A stretch of 64,000 nucleotides of DNA from Microvirgula aerodenitrificans DSM 15089 (GTDB lineage Bacteria > Pseudomonadota > Gammaproteobacteria > Burkholderiales > Aquaspirillaceae): assembly GCF_000620105.1 (NCBI RefSeq), contig NZ_JHVK01000002.1, positions 186,001 to 250,000 of the forward strand. Direction: 5' to 3'. Below, piece by piece: positions 17,604 to 28,370 of this stretch. A model generated the notes under the pieces. It did not search any database and had not been told where the DNA came from. It saw nothing but the letters and a program-made list of their open reading frames with translations. The translations under genes were made by a program, and so were the position numbers. How positions within the stretch are numbered: the first letter of the stretch is position 1; every line of letters starts with the position of its first letter.

Positions 17604-18923
17604 TCAGTTGATTTCACGCAGCACGTCACCAATGGTGGCGAACAGCCGTCCGATCTCGGCGCTGTCGATGATCAGCGGCGGCGAGCAGGCGATGACGTCG
17701 CCGGTAAAGCGCACCATCACGCCCTTTTCCCAGCATTTGAGGAACACATCATAGCCGCGCGCGCCCGGCTCGCCGGGTCGCGACTCCAGTTCGATGCCGG
17801 CCACCAGGCCGAGGTTGCGGATGTCCTTGACGAACGGCGCGCCGCGCAGGCTGTGCGCCGCTTCCTCGAACGCCGGCGCCATGCCGGCGCTGCGCTCGAA
17901 CAGTTGCTCGTCCCGGTACAGTTTCAGTGTGGCGATCGCCGCCGCGCAGGCCAGCGGGTGGCCGGAGTAGGTGTAACCGTGCGGGAATTCGATGGCGCGC
18001 TCGCCGACGGCCGCGGCCATGAACGCATCGTGAATGGCCGGTTTGACCAGTACGGCACCCATCGGCACCGCGCCATTGGTCAGCCCCTTGGCGCAGGTCA
18101 GAATGTCCGGCACCACATCGAAGCGCTGCGACGCCCACGGCGCGCCCAGGCGGCCGAAGCCGGTAATGACTTCATCGAAAATCAGCAGGATGCCGTATTT
18201 GTCACAGATCTCGCGCAACCGCTTCAGATAGCCTTTCGGCGGCAGAATCACGCCGGTCGAGCCCTGCATCGGCTCGACGATCACCGCGGCAATGGTCGAC
18301 GGATCATGCAGGGTGACGATGCGCGACTCCAGTTCGTCGGCCAGCTCGATGCCGAAGGCCGGCTCGCCACGGCTGAACGCGTTGCGATCGATATCGAGCG
18401 GATGGCGCAGATGGTCCACCGCAGCCAGACCGACCGGGAAGTGCTTGCGGTTGCCGGCGATGCCACCGACCGCCACACCGCCGTAGTTGACGCCGTGATA
18501 GCCGCGCTCGCGGCCGATCAGCTTGACCCGCGCCGCATCGCCGCGTACCCGGTGATAGGCCTGGGCGATCTTCAGCGCCGTATCGGCGGCTTCCGAGCCG
18601 GAGTTGACGAAGAACACCTTGTCCAGCCCCGCCGGTGCCATGCCGGCCAGCGCGGTCGCAGCCTCGAACATCTGCGGATGGCCCATTTGGAATGGTGGCG
18701 CGTAATCGAGCACGGCAGCCGCACGCTGGATCGCCTCGACGATCGGGCGCCGGTTGTGGCCGGCATTCACGCACCACAGGCCGGAGGTGCCATCCAGCAC
18801 CTTGCGGCCGCTGTCATCGGTGTAATACATGCCGTCGGCCGCACACAGCAGGCGCGGACTGGCCTTGTAGTGGCGGTTGGAAGTGAACGGCATCCAGAGC
18901 GCGTCGAGGTCGGCGGGTTTCAT
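17604..18923 (-). CDS. Omega-amino acid:pyruvate aminotransferase (beta-alanine type)
   Basis: 439-aa class-III PLP aminotransferase, probably moving the amino group of beta-alanine (or another omega-amino acid) to pyruvate. The start at 18923 has GAGAGAGAAAC before it; the ATG five codons earlier overlaps that site. Features include [12 protein letters not shown] at the N-terminus, typical of beta-alanine:pyruvate transaminases, [16 protein letters not shown], the cofactor aspartate in [15 protein letters not shown], and the Schiff-base lysine in [16 protein letters not shown]. It is followed by mmsA and divergent from a MocR-type regulator, an arrangement like bauA/bauC modules. Confidence 0.9.
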   Translation of the reverse strand: MKPADLDALWMPFTSNRHYKASPRLLCAADGMYYTDDSGRKVLDGTSGLWCVNAGHNRRPIVEAIQRAAAVLDYAPPFQMGHPQMFEAATALAGMAPAGLDKVFFVNSGSEAADTALKIAQAYHRVRGDAARVKLIGRERGYHGVNYGGVAVGGIAGNRKHFPVGLAAVDHLRHPLDIDRNAFSRGEPAFGIELADELESRIVTLHDPSTIAAVIVEPMQGSTGVILPPKGYLKRLREICDKYGILLIFDEVITGFGRLGAPWASQRFDVVPDILTCAKGLTNGAVPMGAVLVKPAIHDAFMAAAVGERAIEFPHGYTYSGHPLACAAAIATLKLYRDEQLFERSAGMAPAFEEAAHSLRGAPFVKDIRNLGLVAGIELESRPGEPGARGYDVFLKCWEKGVMVRFTGDVIACSPPLIIDSAEIGRLFATIGDVLREIN

Positions 18924-18997
18924 GTTTCTCTCTCTCATGTCGGTTTGCGCTGCGATGGCGCGGGCATTGCCCGCTCAGCGGCTGCCGGGGCAATGCC

Positions 18998-19065
18998 TGC
19001 AATCTAGGTTGCATGCCGGGACAAAAACAGAGACAGTTCGCACAAATTGCAACGGTACTGTACTG
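18998..19065. promoter_or_regulatory. Shared control region of the aminotransferase operon and its MocR regulator
   Basis: The 153-bp divergent gap holds an exact inverted repeat TGCAA-N6-TTGCA (18998-19013) and a tandem TACTGTACTG (19056-19065), with a further TTGCAA in between. MocR/GntR regulators often bind direct repeats placed this way. No convincing −10/−35 pair was found in either direction. Confidence 0.4.
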
Positions 19066-19076
19066 GCCAATCCACC

Positions 19077-20462
19077 ATGACACTCGAACACTACGTGCTG
19101 CCGGAGATGGCGCATGCCACGCTGGTCGAACGCGTCATCGCCCTGTTCGACCAGGCGATCAAGACCCGGCGGCTGTCACCTGGCCACCGGGTGCCGTCGA
19201 TCCGCAAGCTGGCGGGCGAACTGGCCATCAGCCCGTTCACCGTGACCGACGCCTATCAGCGGCTGGTCGCGCGCGGCCTGCTCGAATCACGGCGCGGTTC
19301 CGGCTACTTTGTCGCCGGCGGCCGCCCGGTCAGCACGCCGGCCGACCCGCCGCCGGTGCGCGAGCTGGCCATCGATGCCTACTGGCTGTCGCGCAATGTG
19401 TACGAGTCCGGCGACATGCTGCTGCCGGTCGGTGGCGGCTGGCTGCCATCGTCATGGTTCGAGGCAGTGCCGCTGGCCCGCGCCCTGCGGGCACTGGCGC
19501 GCGACGGCATGCCAACCACACGCTATGGCCAGCCGCAGGGCTGGCTGCCGCTGCGCGAGCATATCGCCGACCGGCTGGGTGATGCGGAGATCACCGCCAG
19601 CCCGCGCGATATCGTACTGACCCACGGCGCCAGCCAGGCGATCGACCTCGCCGCCGCCGTGCTGGCGCGGCCCGGCGATACCGTGCTGGTCGACGACCCC
19701 GGCTACTGCAACCTGATTTCCTGCCTGCAACTGCGCGGACTGAACGTGATCGGCGCGCCGTGGACGCCACAGGGACCGGATCTGGCCGAACTGGCCCGCC
19801 TTGCCGCCCTGCATCGTCCGCGTGCGTTCTTCACCAATCCGTGGCTGCAGAATCCGACCGGCTGCTCATACACGCCGGCCACGGCATTCGGCGTGCTGCG
19901 ACTGGCTGGCGAATTCGACTTCACCGTGGTCGAGGACAATGTGTCGGCCGATTTCGTTTCCGGCCGGCAGACAGCGCTGGCGGCCCAGGGCGGGCTCGGG
20001 CGGGTGATGTATATCGGCAGTTTCTCGAAGACGCTGTCCCCGGCGCTGCGGGTCGGCTTCGTGGCCACCGACCGCGCCCGGGCCGACGAGCTGGCGCACG
20101 TGAAGATGATCACCGGCCTGACCTCCAGCGAATACGGTGAGCGCATGGTGCTGAGTCTGCTGGAGGATGGCAGCGCCCGCCGTCAGATCGAGCGCCTGCG
20201 CGCCAGGCTGGCCGAGGCGCAGCCGCGCGCACGCGCCAGGCTGGAAGCCGCCGGCTATGAGTGCTTCGGCAGTGAATCGGGCGGCATGTTCATCTGGGCA
20301 CGCCGGCCGGGCCACGATCCGGTCGCCCGGGCCGAGCACGCCGGTCGGGCCGGGGTGCTGCTGGCACCGGGACGGCTGTTCCGCCCCGGCCAGACCGGCA
20401 GCGAATGGCTGCGTTTCAACGCGGCGTACTGCCTTGATGCACGGCTGGATGGCGTGTTGTGA
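19077..20462 (+). CDS. MocR-type transcriptional regulator (GntR HTH fused to aminotransferase domain)
   Basis: 461-aa PLP-dependent regulator. Residues about 10-80 form a winged GntR helix-turn-helix: PGHRVPSIRKLAGELAIS, then VTDAYQRLVARGLLESRRGS. Residues from about 115 on are a fold-type-I aminotransferase domain with YGQPQGWLPLREHIA, the cofactor region NPWLQNPTGCSYTP and the PLP lysine in SFSKTLSPALRVGF. The ATG at 19077 is chosen over an upstream TTG. Divergent to the omega-aminotransferase operon, it very likely regulates that pathway; the effector is unknown. Confidence 0.92.
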   Translation: MTLEHYVLPEMAHATLVERVIALFDQAIKTRRLSPGHRVPSIRKLAGELAISPFTVTDAYQRLVARGLLESRRGSGYFVAGGRPVSTPADPPPVRELAIDAYWLSRNVYESGDMLLPVGGGWLPSSWFEAVPLARALRALARDGMPTTRYGQPQGWLPLREHIADRLGDAEITASPRDIVLTHGASQAIDLAAAVLARPGDTVLVDDPGYCNLISCLQLRGLNVIGAPWTPQGPDLAELARLAALHRPRAFFTNPWLQNPTGCSYTPATAFGVLRLAGEFDFTVVEDNVSADFVSGRQTALAAQGGLGRVMYIGSFSKTLSPALRVGFVATDRARADELAHVKMITGLTSSEYGERMVLSLLEDGSARRQIERLRARLAEAQPRARARLEAAGYECFGSESGGMFIWARRPGHDPVARAEHAGRAGVLLAPGRLFRPGQTGSEWLRFNAAYCLDARLDGVL

Positions 20463-20484
20463 GCGGCGTCAGCATCCGTCGCAG

Positions 20485-21795
20485 CTAGTTGGCAAGAAAA
20501 CGATTGATCTCGGCCAGATCCTGCGTCTCCAGCTGGCCGACCGACTGCGCCAGTTGCAGTCGCGACAGCAGATACGCGTACTTTGCCTGCGCCAGGTCGC
20601 GCCGGGCCTGGAACACGCTCTGCTCGGCATTCAGCACGTCGAGGCTGGTCCTCACGCCGACATCGCGACCAAGGCGGGTCGAGGCCAGCTGGGTTTCCAC
20701 CGACTTGACCACGTTCTGCCGCGCCACCACCTGCGAGGCGCCGGCGGTCACGCCCAGATAGGCAGTCCGGACCTGCTGCTCGGCGGTGCGGCGGCTGGTC
20801 TCCAGATCCTCGCGTGCGGCGTCGCGCAGCGCGGCTTTCTCCCGCACCTGCGACTGCACGCCACCACCGGCAAACAGCGGGATGGTCAGGGTCAGACCGA
20901 CGCTGTTGCCCTCGGTCTTGTTGCCGCCGAACAGCGGCGACAGGTTGCTGTCGTTTTTCTGCCACCCGGCATTGAGGTTCAGGGTCGGCAAGTGACCGGC
21001 CCGGCTGACGTCGATGCTCTTGTCGGCGATCAGCACCTGCTTGCGCCGCACCGCCACGTCGAGGTTGCCGCCATCGACGCGACTGATCCACGCCTCGACA
21101 TTGGCCGGCGACGGCGTTTCCAGCGGCAGCTTCGGCGCCAGCGGTTTCAGCGAGTCACCGGGCAGATTGGTCAGCAGCAGGAAGGCGTTGCGCTTGATGG
21201 CGAGGTCGTTCACCGCCTGGATTTCCACCGCCACCGCATTGTCGAAGTTGGCCTGCGCTTCATTGGTGTCGACGATGGTCGCGCTGCCGACTTCAAAACG
21301 CTTTTTCGCCTCGGCCAGTGACTGGGCAAAGGCGTCCTTCGCGCCTCGGGTATAGGTCAGCGTGTCTTCCGCCAGCAGTACGTCGAAATAGGCGCGGGCA
21401 ACGCGGACGATCAGGTCCTGGTCGGCGGCTTTCAGCTGGTCGTCAGCGATCAGCGCCTGCTGTTCACCGATCGAGTAGCCGGCGAACCTGGCCCAGTCGA
21501 ATACCGTCTGCGTCAGCTGGATGCCGCCGACACGGGTGGTGTAATCGGGCAGACCGTTCGGGGTCTTCGGGTAGTTGCGGGTCGCGCTGTAGCTGCCATT
21601 GATCTGTGGCAGCAGCGGCGCCCGGCCCTGCACGCGCGCCTCGACGCCCGCTTCACGCCGGGCACGGGACGAGGCAATGCCGGAATCGTAGTCACGCGCG
21701 GCCCGCCAGGCATCCATCAGGTCGGCGGCACCGGCGCCGGTCGTCGTCACGGCGATCATCAGCGCCAGCCAGCGCGGGGAAAAACTCGTTTTCAC
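20485..21795 (-). CDS. TolC-family outer-membrane channel of the RND efflux system
   Basis: 436-aa outer-membrane efflux protein, exit duct for the RND pump encoded upstream. A GTG start at 21795 is chosen because AGAAGG lies eight bases upstream and it gives a signal peptide ending near TTTGAGAADLM. Paired OEP repeats follow: first with YFDVLLAEDTLTYTRGAKDA, second with RTAYLGVTAGASQVVARQN and LGRDVGVRTSLDVLNAEQ. Long helical stretches and the conserved GLTLTIPLFAGG are seen. It is the last gene of the operon, 43 bases after the pump gene. Confidence 0.92.
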   Translation of the reverse strand: MKTSFSPRWLALMIAVTTTGAGAADLMDAWRAARDYDSGIASSRARREAGVEARVQGRAPLLPQINGSYSATRNYPKTPNGLPDYTTRVGGIQLTQTVFDWARFAGYSIGEQQALIADDQLKAADQDLIVRVARAYFDVLLAEDTLTYTRGAKDAFAQSLAEAKKRFEVGSATIVDTNEAQANFDNAVAVEIQAVNDLAIKRNAFLLLTNLPGDSLKPLAPKLPLETPSPANVEAWISRVDGGNLDVAVRRKQVLIADKSIDVSRAGHLPTLNLNAGWQKNDSNLSPLFGGNKTEGNSVGLTLTIPLFAGGGVQSQVREKAALRDAAREDLETSRRTAEQQVRTAYLGVTAGASQVVARQNVVKSVETQLASTRLGRDVGVRTSLDVLNAEQSVFQARRDLAQAKYAYLLSRLQLAQSVGQLETQDLAEINRFLAN

Positions 21796-21838
21796 TCCAG
21801 TATCCTTCTGTGTTGCATTTGCACACGAATCCCTTGTC

Positions 21839-24800
21839 TCAGTCAGCGGCCGGTGCCGGCCGCGGCACCCGGTACCAGGCCGCATACAGCGCCGGCAGGA
21901 ACAGCAGCGTCAGTACGGTCGCCACCAGCAGCCCGCCCATGATGGCGACCGCCATCGGCCCCCAGAACGTGCTGCGCGTCAGCGGCACCATGGCCAGGAT
22001 CGCCGCCGCGGCCGTCAGCATGATCGGCCGGAAGCGGCGGACCGTACTGCCGATCACGGCCTCCCACGGCGCAATGCCCTCGGCAAGGTCATGCTCGATC
22101 TGGTCGACCAGGATCACGCTGTTGCGCATGATCATCCCGGCCAGCGCAATCACGCCGAGCATGGCAACGAAGCCGAATGGCGCACCGAACAGGATCAGCG
22201 TCAGCGACACCCCGATCATGCCCAGCGGCGCGGTCAGCAGCACCATGACCGTGCGCGAGAAGCTCTTCAGCTGCACCATCAGCAGTGTCACCACGATCAG
22301 CAGCATCACCGGCGCGATGGTGCCGATGGCCTGCTGCGACTTCATGCTCGACTCGAGCGAACCGCCAAGCTCGATATGATAGCCGGGTGGCAGCGTTTTC
22401 CCGAATGCCTGCATGGCCGGCCACAGCGCCAGCGACACATCGGACGCCTGGATGCCGTCGCGCACGTCGGCCCGCACCGAGATGGTCGGCTGCCGGTTGC
22501 GCCGCCAGACGATACTCTCCTCGGGTGCATAACTGATGTGCGCAACCTGCGATACCGGCACGAAACGCCCGCTGGCAGTCTGCACGGTCAGGCCGCCGAG
22601 TGCGGCCACATCATGTCGCTCGTCGGCGGACAGCCGCACCATCACGTCGATGCTGCGGTCGTTGTCGCGGAAGTCGGTGACGGCGGCACCGGAAATCTGC
22701 ATCGCCAGCTGTCGCGCCAGCGCCTGCGAGTCGATGCCGAGCGCCCGCGCCCGGTCCTGATCCACCGTCAGCCGCATCGCCTTGACCTGCTCGCCCCAGT
22801 CATTGTTGACGTGCCGGGTATCGGTGTGCGCCCGCACCTTCTGTTCGACCTGGGCCGCAATGCGACGCAGCTCGACCGGATCGTCACCCATGACCCGGAA
22901 CTGCACCGGATAGCCGACCGGCGGGCCGTTCTCCAGCCGGACCACCCGGCCGCGCACCAGCGGAAAGTCGGTCTCGAACGCGCGTTCAAGCTTCTTCTTC
23001 ACCGCTTCACGCGCAGCGAGATCGCGGGTCATCACCATCAGCTGCGCATAGTTCAGGTTCGGCTGCTGCTGGTCCAGCGGCAGGTAGAAGCGCGGCGAGC
23101 CATTGCCGACATAGCTGGTGACCGACAGCACGTGCTCGTCATTGGCCAGGCGCGCCTCGACCGCCTTCACTTCGCGCTCGGTCGCCGCATAGCTGGCCCC
23201 CTGCGGCAGCCACAGGTCAACCAGCAGTTCGACCCGGTTCGAGGCCGGGAAAAACTGCTGCGGCACGAACAACCTGAACGCGACCAGCGACAGCACGAAG
23301 GCCGCCAGCGTCAGCGCAATGACGGTCTTGCGGTATTCCAGGCACCATTCCAGCGTGCGCCGGAAGCGCAGGTAGAACGGCTTGCGGTACACATCGACGT
23401 GCGGCGCGTCCTCGCCATTCTTGTGTTCCTTCAGCAGCAGGAAACCGAGGTACGGCGTGAACAGCACGGCGACAAACCACGAAATCACCAATGCCAGCCC
23501 CACCACGGCAAACAGGCTGAACGTGTATTCACCGGCATTCGAGCGGGCGAGGCCGACCGGCAGGAAGGTCGCCGCCGTGATCAGCGTGCCGGTCAGCATC
23601 GGGAAGGCCGTGCTGGTGTAGGCAAAGGTCGCGGCACGGAAACGGTTCCAGCCCTGCTCCAGCTTCAGCGACATCATTTCCACGGCGATGATCGCATCGT
23701 CGACCAGCAGGCCCAGCGCGATGATCAGCGAGCCGAGCGAGATGCGCTGCAGGTCGATGCCGAACGCCAGCATCGCCAGGAAGGTGATGGCCAGCACCAG
23801 CGGGATCGACAGCGCGACCACGACGCCGGTACGCAGGCCGAGGCTGACAAAACTGACCGCCAGCACGATGGCCACCGCTTCAAGCAGGGAACGCATGAAT
23901 TCGCCGACCGCCTCATGCACGACTTTAGGCTGGTCGGACACGGCATGGATCTCGATGCCGTGCGGCATGGTGCGCTTGAGGTCGAGCACGAAGGCATCCA
24001 GTGCCTGGCCGAGCTTGAGCACGTCGCCGCCCTGCTTCATCGAGATGGCCAGGCCGAGCGCCTCCTTGCCGTTGAAGCGCATCTTGAAAGTGGCCGGGTC
24101 GACATAGGCGCGTCCGACCCGGGCGATGTCGCCGACGGTGAACGATCGCCCGCCGGCGGCAATCGGCGTGCCGGCCACGGCGGCCACCGAGTCGTACGGA
24201 CCGCTGACGCGGACGAAAATGCGGTCGCTGGCCGTTTCGTAAGTGCCGGCCGGCTCGACGCTGTTCTGCTTCGCCAGCGCTTCCCACACCGTCGACAGGT
24301 CGATGCCGAGGTTGGCCAGCCGGGCAGTGTCGATATCGACATAGATCTTCTCTGCCTGGTCGCCGACGATCTGCACCTTGGCCACATCCGGCAGCCGGGT
24401 GGCGGCCAGCCGGGCGTACTCGACGTAGCGGCGCAGCGCCTCGGGGCTGAAGCCGTCCGAGGTGAACGCATACAGATTGCCGAAGGTATCGCCGAATTCG
24501 TCATTGAAGAACGGCCCGCGCACGCCGGACGGCAGGCCGCCCTGCGCTTTCAGGTCCCCGATCTTCTTGCGTACCTGATACCAGGCATCAGTGACGGCAC
24601 GGCCGCGCACGTCCTCGCGCAGGCTGACGATCAGCTGTGCCTCGCCCGGCTTGGAGTAGCTGCGCACGAAGTCCAGCTCGGGCATTTCCATCAGCTTCTG
24701 CTCGACGCGGTCGGTCACTTGCTGCTCGACCTCGCTGGCCGTCGCCCCCGGCCACACCACCTGCACCAGCATGGCCTTGAAGGTGAACTCGGGGTCTTCC

Positions 24801-24916
24801 TTCTGGCCGAGATGGGCATAGGCCCAGACGCCGGCCATCAGCAGCACCACGATCAGGTAGCGCGTCAGCGGCGCATTGCTCAGCGCCCATTCGGACAGAT
24901 TCGGACCGCGCATCAT
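21839..24916 (-). CDS. RND-family multidrug efflux permease
   Basis: 1025-aa inner-membrane proton-driven pump of the HAE-RND (AcrB-like) family. Twelve membrane helices with two large periplasmic loops are apparent. The proton-relay aspartates in helix 4 are visible in LGLLVDDAIIAVEMM. In helix 10 the lysine of AcrB's AKNA motif is replaced by arginine (MIMRNSVILVDQIEHD, Arg about residue 931), typical of a distinct pump subgroup rather than a defect. Its ATG overlaps the adaptor gene's end by four bases (ATGA), so the pair is co-translated. Substrates are unknown. Confidence 0.95.
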   Translation of the reverse strand: MMRGPNLSEWALSNAPLTRYLIVVLLMAGVWAYAHLGQKEDPEFTFKAMLVQVVWPGATASEVEQQVTDRVEQKLMEMPELDFVRSYSKPGEAQLIVSLREDVRGRAVTDAWYQVRKKIGDLKAQGGLPSGVRGPFFNDEFGDTFGNLYAFTSDGFSPEALRRYVEYARLAATRLPDVAKVQIVGDQAEKIYVDIDTARLANLGIDLSTVWEALAKQNSVEPAGTYETASDRIFVRVSGPYDSVAAVAGTPIAAGGRSFTVGDIARVGRAYVDPATFKMRFNGKEALGLAISMKQGGDVLKLGQALDAFVLDLKRTMPHGIEIHAVSDQPKVVHEAVGEFMRSLLEAVAIVLAVSFVSLGLRTGVVVALSIPLVLAITFLAMLAFGIDLQRISLGSLIIALGLLVDDAIIAVEMMSLKLEQGWNRFRAATFAYTSTAFPMLTGTLITAATFLPVGLARSNAGEYTFSLFAVVGLALVISWFVAVLFTPYLGFLLLKEHKNGEDAPHVDVYRKPFYLRFRRTLEWCLEYRKTVIALTLAAFVLSLVAFRLFVPQQFFPASNRVELLVDLWLPQGASYAATEREVKAVEARLANDEHVLSVTSYVGNGSPRFYLPLDQQQPNLNYAQLMVMTRDLAAREAVKKKLERAFETDFPLVRGRVVRLENGPPVGYPVQFRVMGDDPVELRRIAAQVEQKVRAHTDTRHVNNDWGEQVKAMRLTVDQDRARALGIDSQALARQLAMQISGAAVTDFRDNDRSIDVMVRLSADERHDVAALGGLTVQTASGRFVPVSQVAHISYAPEESIVWRRNRQPTISVRADVRDGIQASDVSLALWPAMQAFGKTLPPGYHIELGGSLESSMKSQQAIGTIAPVMLLIVVTLLMVQLKSFSRTVMVLLTAPLGMIGVSLTLILFGAPFGFVAMLGVIALAGMIMRNSVILVDQIEHDLAEGIAPWEAVIGSTVRRFRPIMLTAAAAILAMVPLTRSTFWGPMAVAIMGGLLVATVLTLLFLPALYAAWYRVPRPAPAAD

Positions 24917-26055
24917 GGCTGGCCACCGCTGGCCGTCGCCTTGTCAGTGCCGACCTGGGCCAGTGCCGGCTTGCCGGGGCGCGGCGACGGATCGAGCCGC
25001 CTGACGCGCATGCCGTCGCGCAGCAGGTGAACACCGGCCGTCACCACGGTTTCGCCGGCCCGCACCCCGCTGGCCACGGTCACGGTCTGGCTGTCGATGC
25101 CGGCCAGCGTTACGGCCCGTTTTTTCACCCGCAGCGTCTTGCCGTCCAGCACCCACACCGCATGCCGGCCCTGCTCGTCGAGCACGGCAGTCAGCGGCAG
25201 GCGCATCTGTGCCGGCTGGTCGCGCCCGGTCACGAACACGGTCGCGCTCATGCCAAGCTTGACCGCGTCGTCGGCGGCGGGAATCGACAGCCGCGCCTGA
25301 TAGGTCCGCGAGACCGGATCGGCCACCGGCGCCAGTTCGCGCAGGGTCGCCGGATAGCGGCGCCCGTCATTCCACAACTGCACGCTGTAAGCGCTTGCGG
25401 TGCGGAATGCGGCCAGCCGTGCCTCCGGCACATTGACCACGGCTTCGCGCTCACCCGGCACGGCCAGGGTCACGACGGTCTGGCCGGCCTGCACCACCTG
25501 GCCGGGTTCGGCGTCGATGCGACTGACCACGCCATCGCGTTCGGCGGTCAGCGTCGCATAGGCGCGGCGGTTCTGGCTGACGGCCAGGTCGGCACGCGCC
25601 TGTTTGACCTTTTCACGGGCAACCACCACCCCGCTGGCGCGGCGGTCGAATTCGGCCTGGCTGATGAAGTGCTGGGCCAGCAGGCCCTGATAGCGGGCCA
25701 GATCGGTTTCCTGCTGGCGGTAGTCGCTTTCCGCCGCCGCCAGTTGCGCCTGTCTGGCGGTCAGTTCCAGGCCAAGGTCGGCCGGATCGAGCCGCAACAG
25801 CGGCTGGCCGGTGCGAACCATGGCGCCGGGGTCCACCAGCCGTTCGGTCACCTTGCCGGCCACGCGGAAGCCTTGCGGCGATTCATGCCGGGCCCGGATG
25901 TCGGCAGCAAAGCGCTGGGTGGCAGCAACGGCATCCTCGCCGACGACAGTGGTGCGGACCGGGCGGATTTCTTCTTCAACGGCAGGTCGGTCCTTGCAGG
26001 CCGCCAGTATCAGGCTGGCCAGCAGGACGGGAATGAGCAGGATTCGCTTGGGCAT
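24913..26055 (-). CDS. RND periplasmic adaptor (membrane fusion) lipoprotein
   Basis: 380-aa adaptor linking the RND pump to the TolC channel. A lipoprotein signal is clear, with lipobox LILAAC and the lipidated cysteine at residue 20. The fold order is as usual: lipoyl half (GKVTERLVDPGAMVRTGQPL), a helical hairpin at about residues 85-155, second lipoyl half (ATLTAERDGVVSRIDAEPGQ), beta-barrel and membrane-proximal domain ending near VTAGVHLLRDGMRVRRL. It starts seven bases after the TetR gene stops. Confidence 0.94.
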   Translation of the reverse strand: MPKRILLIPVLLASLILAACKDRPAVEEEIRPVRTTVVGEDAVAATQRFAADIRARHESPQGFRVAGKVTERLVDPGAMVRTGQPLLRLDPADLGLELTARQAQLAAAESDYRQQETDLARYQGLLAQHFISQAEFDRRASGVVVAREKVKQARADLAVSQNRRAYATLTAERDGVVSRIDAEPGQVVQAGQTVVTLAVPGEREAVVNVPEARLAAFRTASAYSVQLWNDGRRYPATLRELAPVADPVSRTYQARLSIPAADDAVKLGMSATVFVTGRDQPAQMRLPLTAVLDEQGRHAVWVLDGKTLRVKKRAVTLAGIDSQTVTVASGVRAGETVVTAGVHLLRDGMRVRRLDPSPRPGKPALAQVGTDKATASGGQP

Positions 26056-26061
26056 GGTGTC

Positions 26062-26697
26062 TCAGCCGCGGGTGCAGAGGCCGCGGGTCAGCAGGTCGTG
26101 GATATGGTCGATATGGCGCACCATATCGATCGGTTCGGCTTCGAAACGGGCGAACGAGTGTTCCCACAGCAGGGCCATCACCAGCGGGGCCAGCGCAATC
26201 TGGACCGTTTCGTCGAGGTCGAGATCGGCGCGGAACTCGCCGCTGGCCATGCCGCGCGTCAGCAGTGTGCGCAACAGCGCCCGGGCACGCTGGATGACTT
26301 CGTCGTAATAGAAGCGCGCCAGATCGGGGAAGTTGCACGCTTCGGCCACCATCAGCTTGACCAGCCCGCTGCTCTGGCTGGCCTGCACGTCCTCATTCCA
26401 GCGCTGCATCAGCAGGTGCATCTGCGCGGCGACCGGACCGGCGCCGTTCTCGGCCGCCGCCTCCAGCCGGGTGATATTGGCCAGCAGGCCGTTGCGGACT
26501 ACCGCTTTCAGGATTTCGGCCTTGTTCTCGAAATACAGATAGGGCGTGCCCTTGGTCACGCCGGCGGCGCGGGCGATGTCCTCAAGCTTGGTCGCCTTGT
26601 AGCCATGTTCGATAAACAGGATCTGTGCAGCGGCCAGGATCTCGTCCGGCCGCGCGTCCTTGCGCCGGTGCCAGCGTGTGCCATTCTGGTTTTGCAT
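26062..26697 (-). CDS. TetR-family repressor of the RND efflux operon
   Basis: 211-aa regulator. The N-terminal helix-turn-helix is seen in ILAAAQILFIEHGYKATKLE, then DIARAAGVTKGTPYLYFENK; the C-terminal part is a ligand-binding helical bundle. It is the first gene of the efflux operon and so represses its own transcript together with the pump, as in many TetR-RND modules. The ATG at 26697 gives the standard TetR N-terminus with an arginine-rich tail before the HTH. The inducer is unknown. Confidence 0.93.
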   Translation of the reverse strand: MQNQNGTRWHRRKDARPDEILAAAQILFIEHGYKATKLEDIARAAGVTKGTPYLYFENKAEILKAVVRNGLLANITRLEAAAENGAGPVAAQMHLLMQRWNEDVQASQSSGLVKLMVAEACNFPDLARFYYDEVIQRARALLRTLLTRGMASGEFRADLDLDETVQIALAPLVMALLWEHSFARFEAEPIDMVRHIDHIHDLLTRGLCTRG

Positions 26698-26770
26698 GGT
26701 CGGAAACGTCCGTCATGAATCACGATGACGCGGGAGACTACCGGCATTTTTCCCTGTTGTGCATAAAAAA

Positions 26771-27748
<978 letters not shown>

Positions 27749-27812
27749 TCCGGGCCGGCGGGCGCGGGCGCACTATAGTGGAAACACCCCTACTGTCCGA
27801 CAGGAGACCACC

Positions 27813-28268
27813 ATGAGCGCCACCGCCCGCCAAATGCTGAAAGAGAAACACACCGCCGCCCTGATCTCGATTGCCCCGGATGCCAGTGTGTTCGAAGCCC
27901 TGCAACTGCTCGCCCAGCGCGATATCGGCGCCGTGGCGGTCATGGACAACGGGCGGCTGGTCGGCATTTTCTCCGAACGCGACTACGCCCGCCGCATCGT
28001 GCTGCAGGGCCGGACGTCGAGCAATACGCTGGTGTCCGAGATCATGACCGCGCGGGTCCACGTGATCAGCCCCGACCGCACGGCCGAGCAGTGCATGGCG
28101 CTGATGACAGCGGAACGCATCCGCCATCTGCCGGTGGTGGAAAACGAACAGGTAATCGGCATGATCTCGATCGGCGACGTGGTGCATGCCACCATTGCCG
28201 ACCAGCAGATCGCGATCGACTCGCTGAGCAAGTATGTGATGGGGTGCAGCCAGCTCGGCTGTCAGTAG
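27813..28268 (+). CDS. Tandem CBS-domain protein
   Basis: 151-aa protein composed almost wholly of two CBS domains, a Bateman module that senses adenylates. The first is in VFEALQLLAQRDIGAVAVMD, then GRLVGIFSERDYARRIVL; the second is in MTAERIRHLPVVENEQVIGM and ends in ISIGDVVHATI. A GGAGACCACC sequence precedes the ATG. There is no catalytic domain, so it probably regulates another protein. Its neighbours give no functional hint. Confidence 0.92.
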   Translation: MSATARQMLKEKHTAALISIAPDASVFEALQLLAQRDIGAVAVMDNGRLVGIFSERDYARRIVLQGRTSSNTLVSEIMTARVHVISPDRTAEQCMALMTAERIRHLPVVENEQVIGMISIGDVVHATIADQQIAIDSLSKYVMGCSQLGCQ

Positions 28269-28370
28269 CGCCAGCGCGTTGCACATTGCAGCGCGCCCCG
28301 CTCCGCTCCTATCATGTCGCCCCGCCCATTGCGGCCGCCGTCGTCCCCGTCGGCGGCCTTTGTCTGCCGT

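Noticed and set aside
22091-25030. 979-codon open frame on the plus strand opposite the RND pump
   Set aside because: It is the antisense shadow of a GC-rich gene: rich in Arg, His, Gln and Gly, without recognisable motifs, and spans the boundary of two real genes on the other strand.
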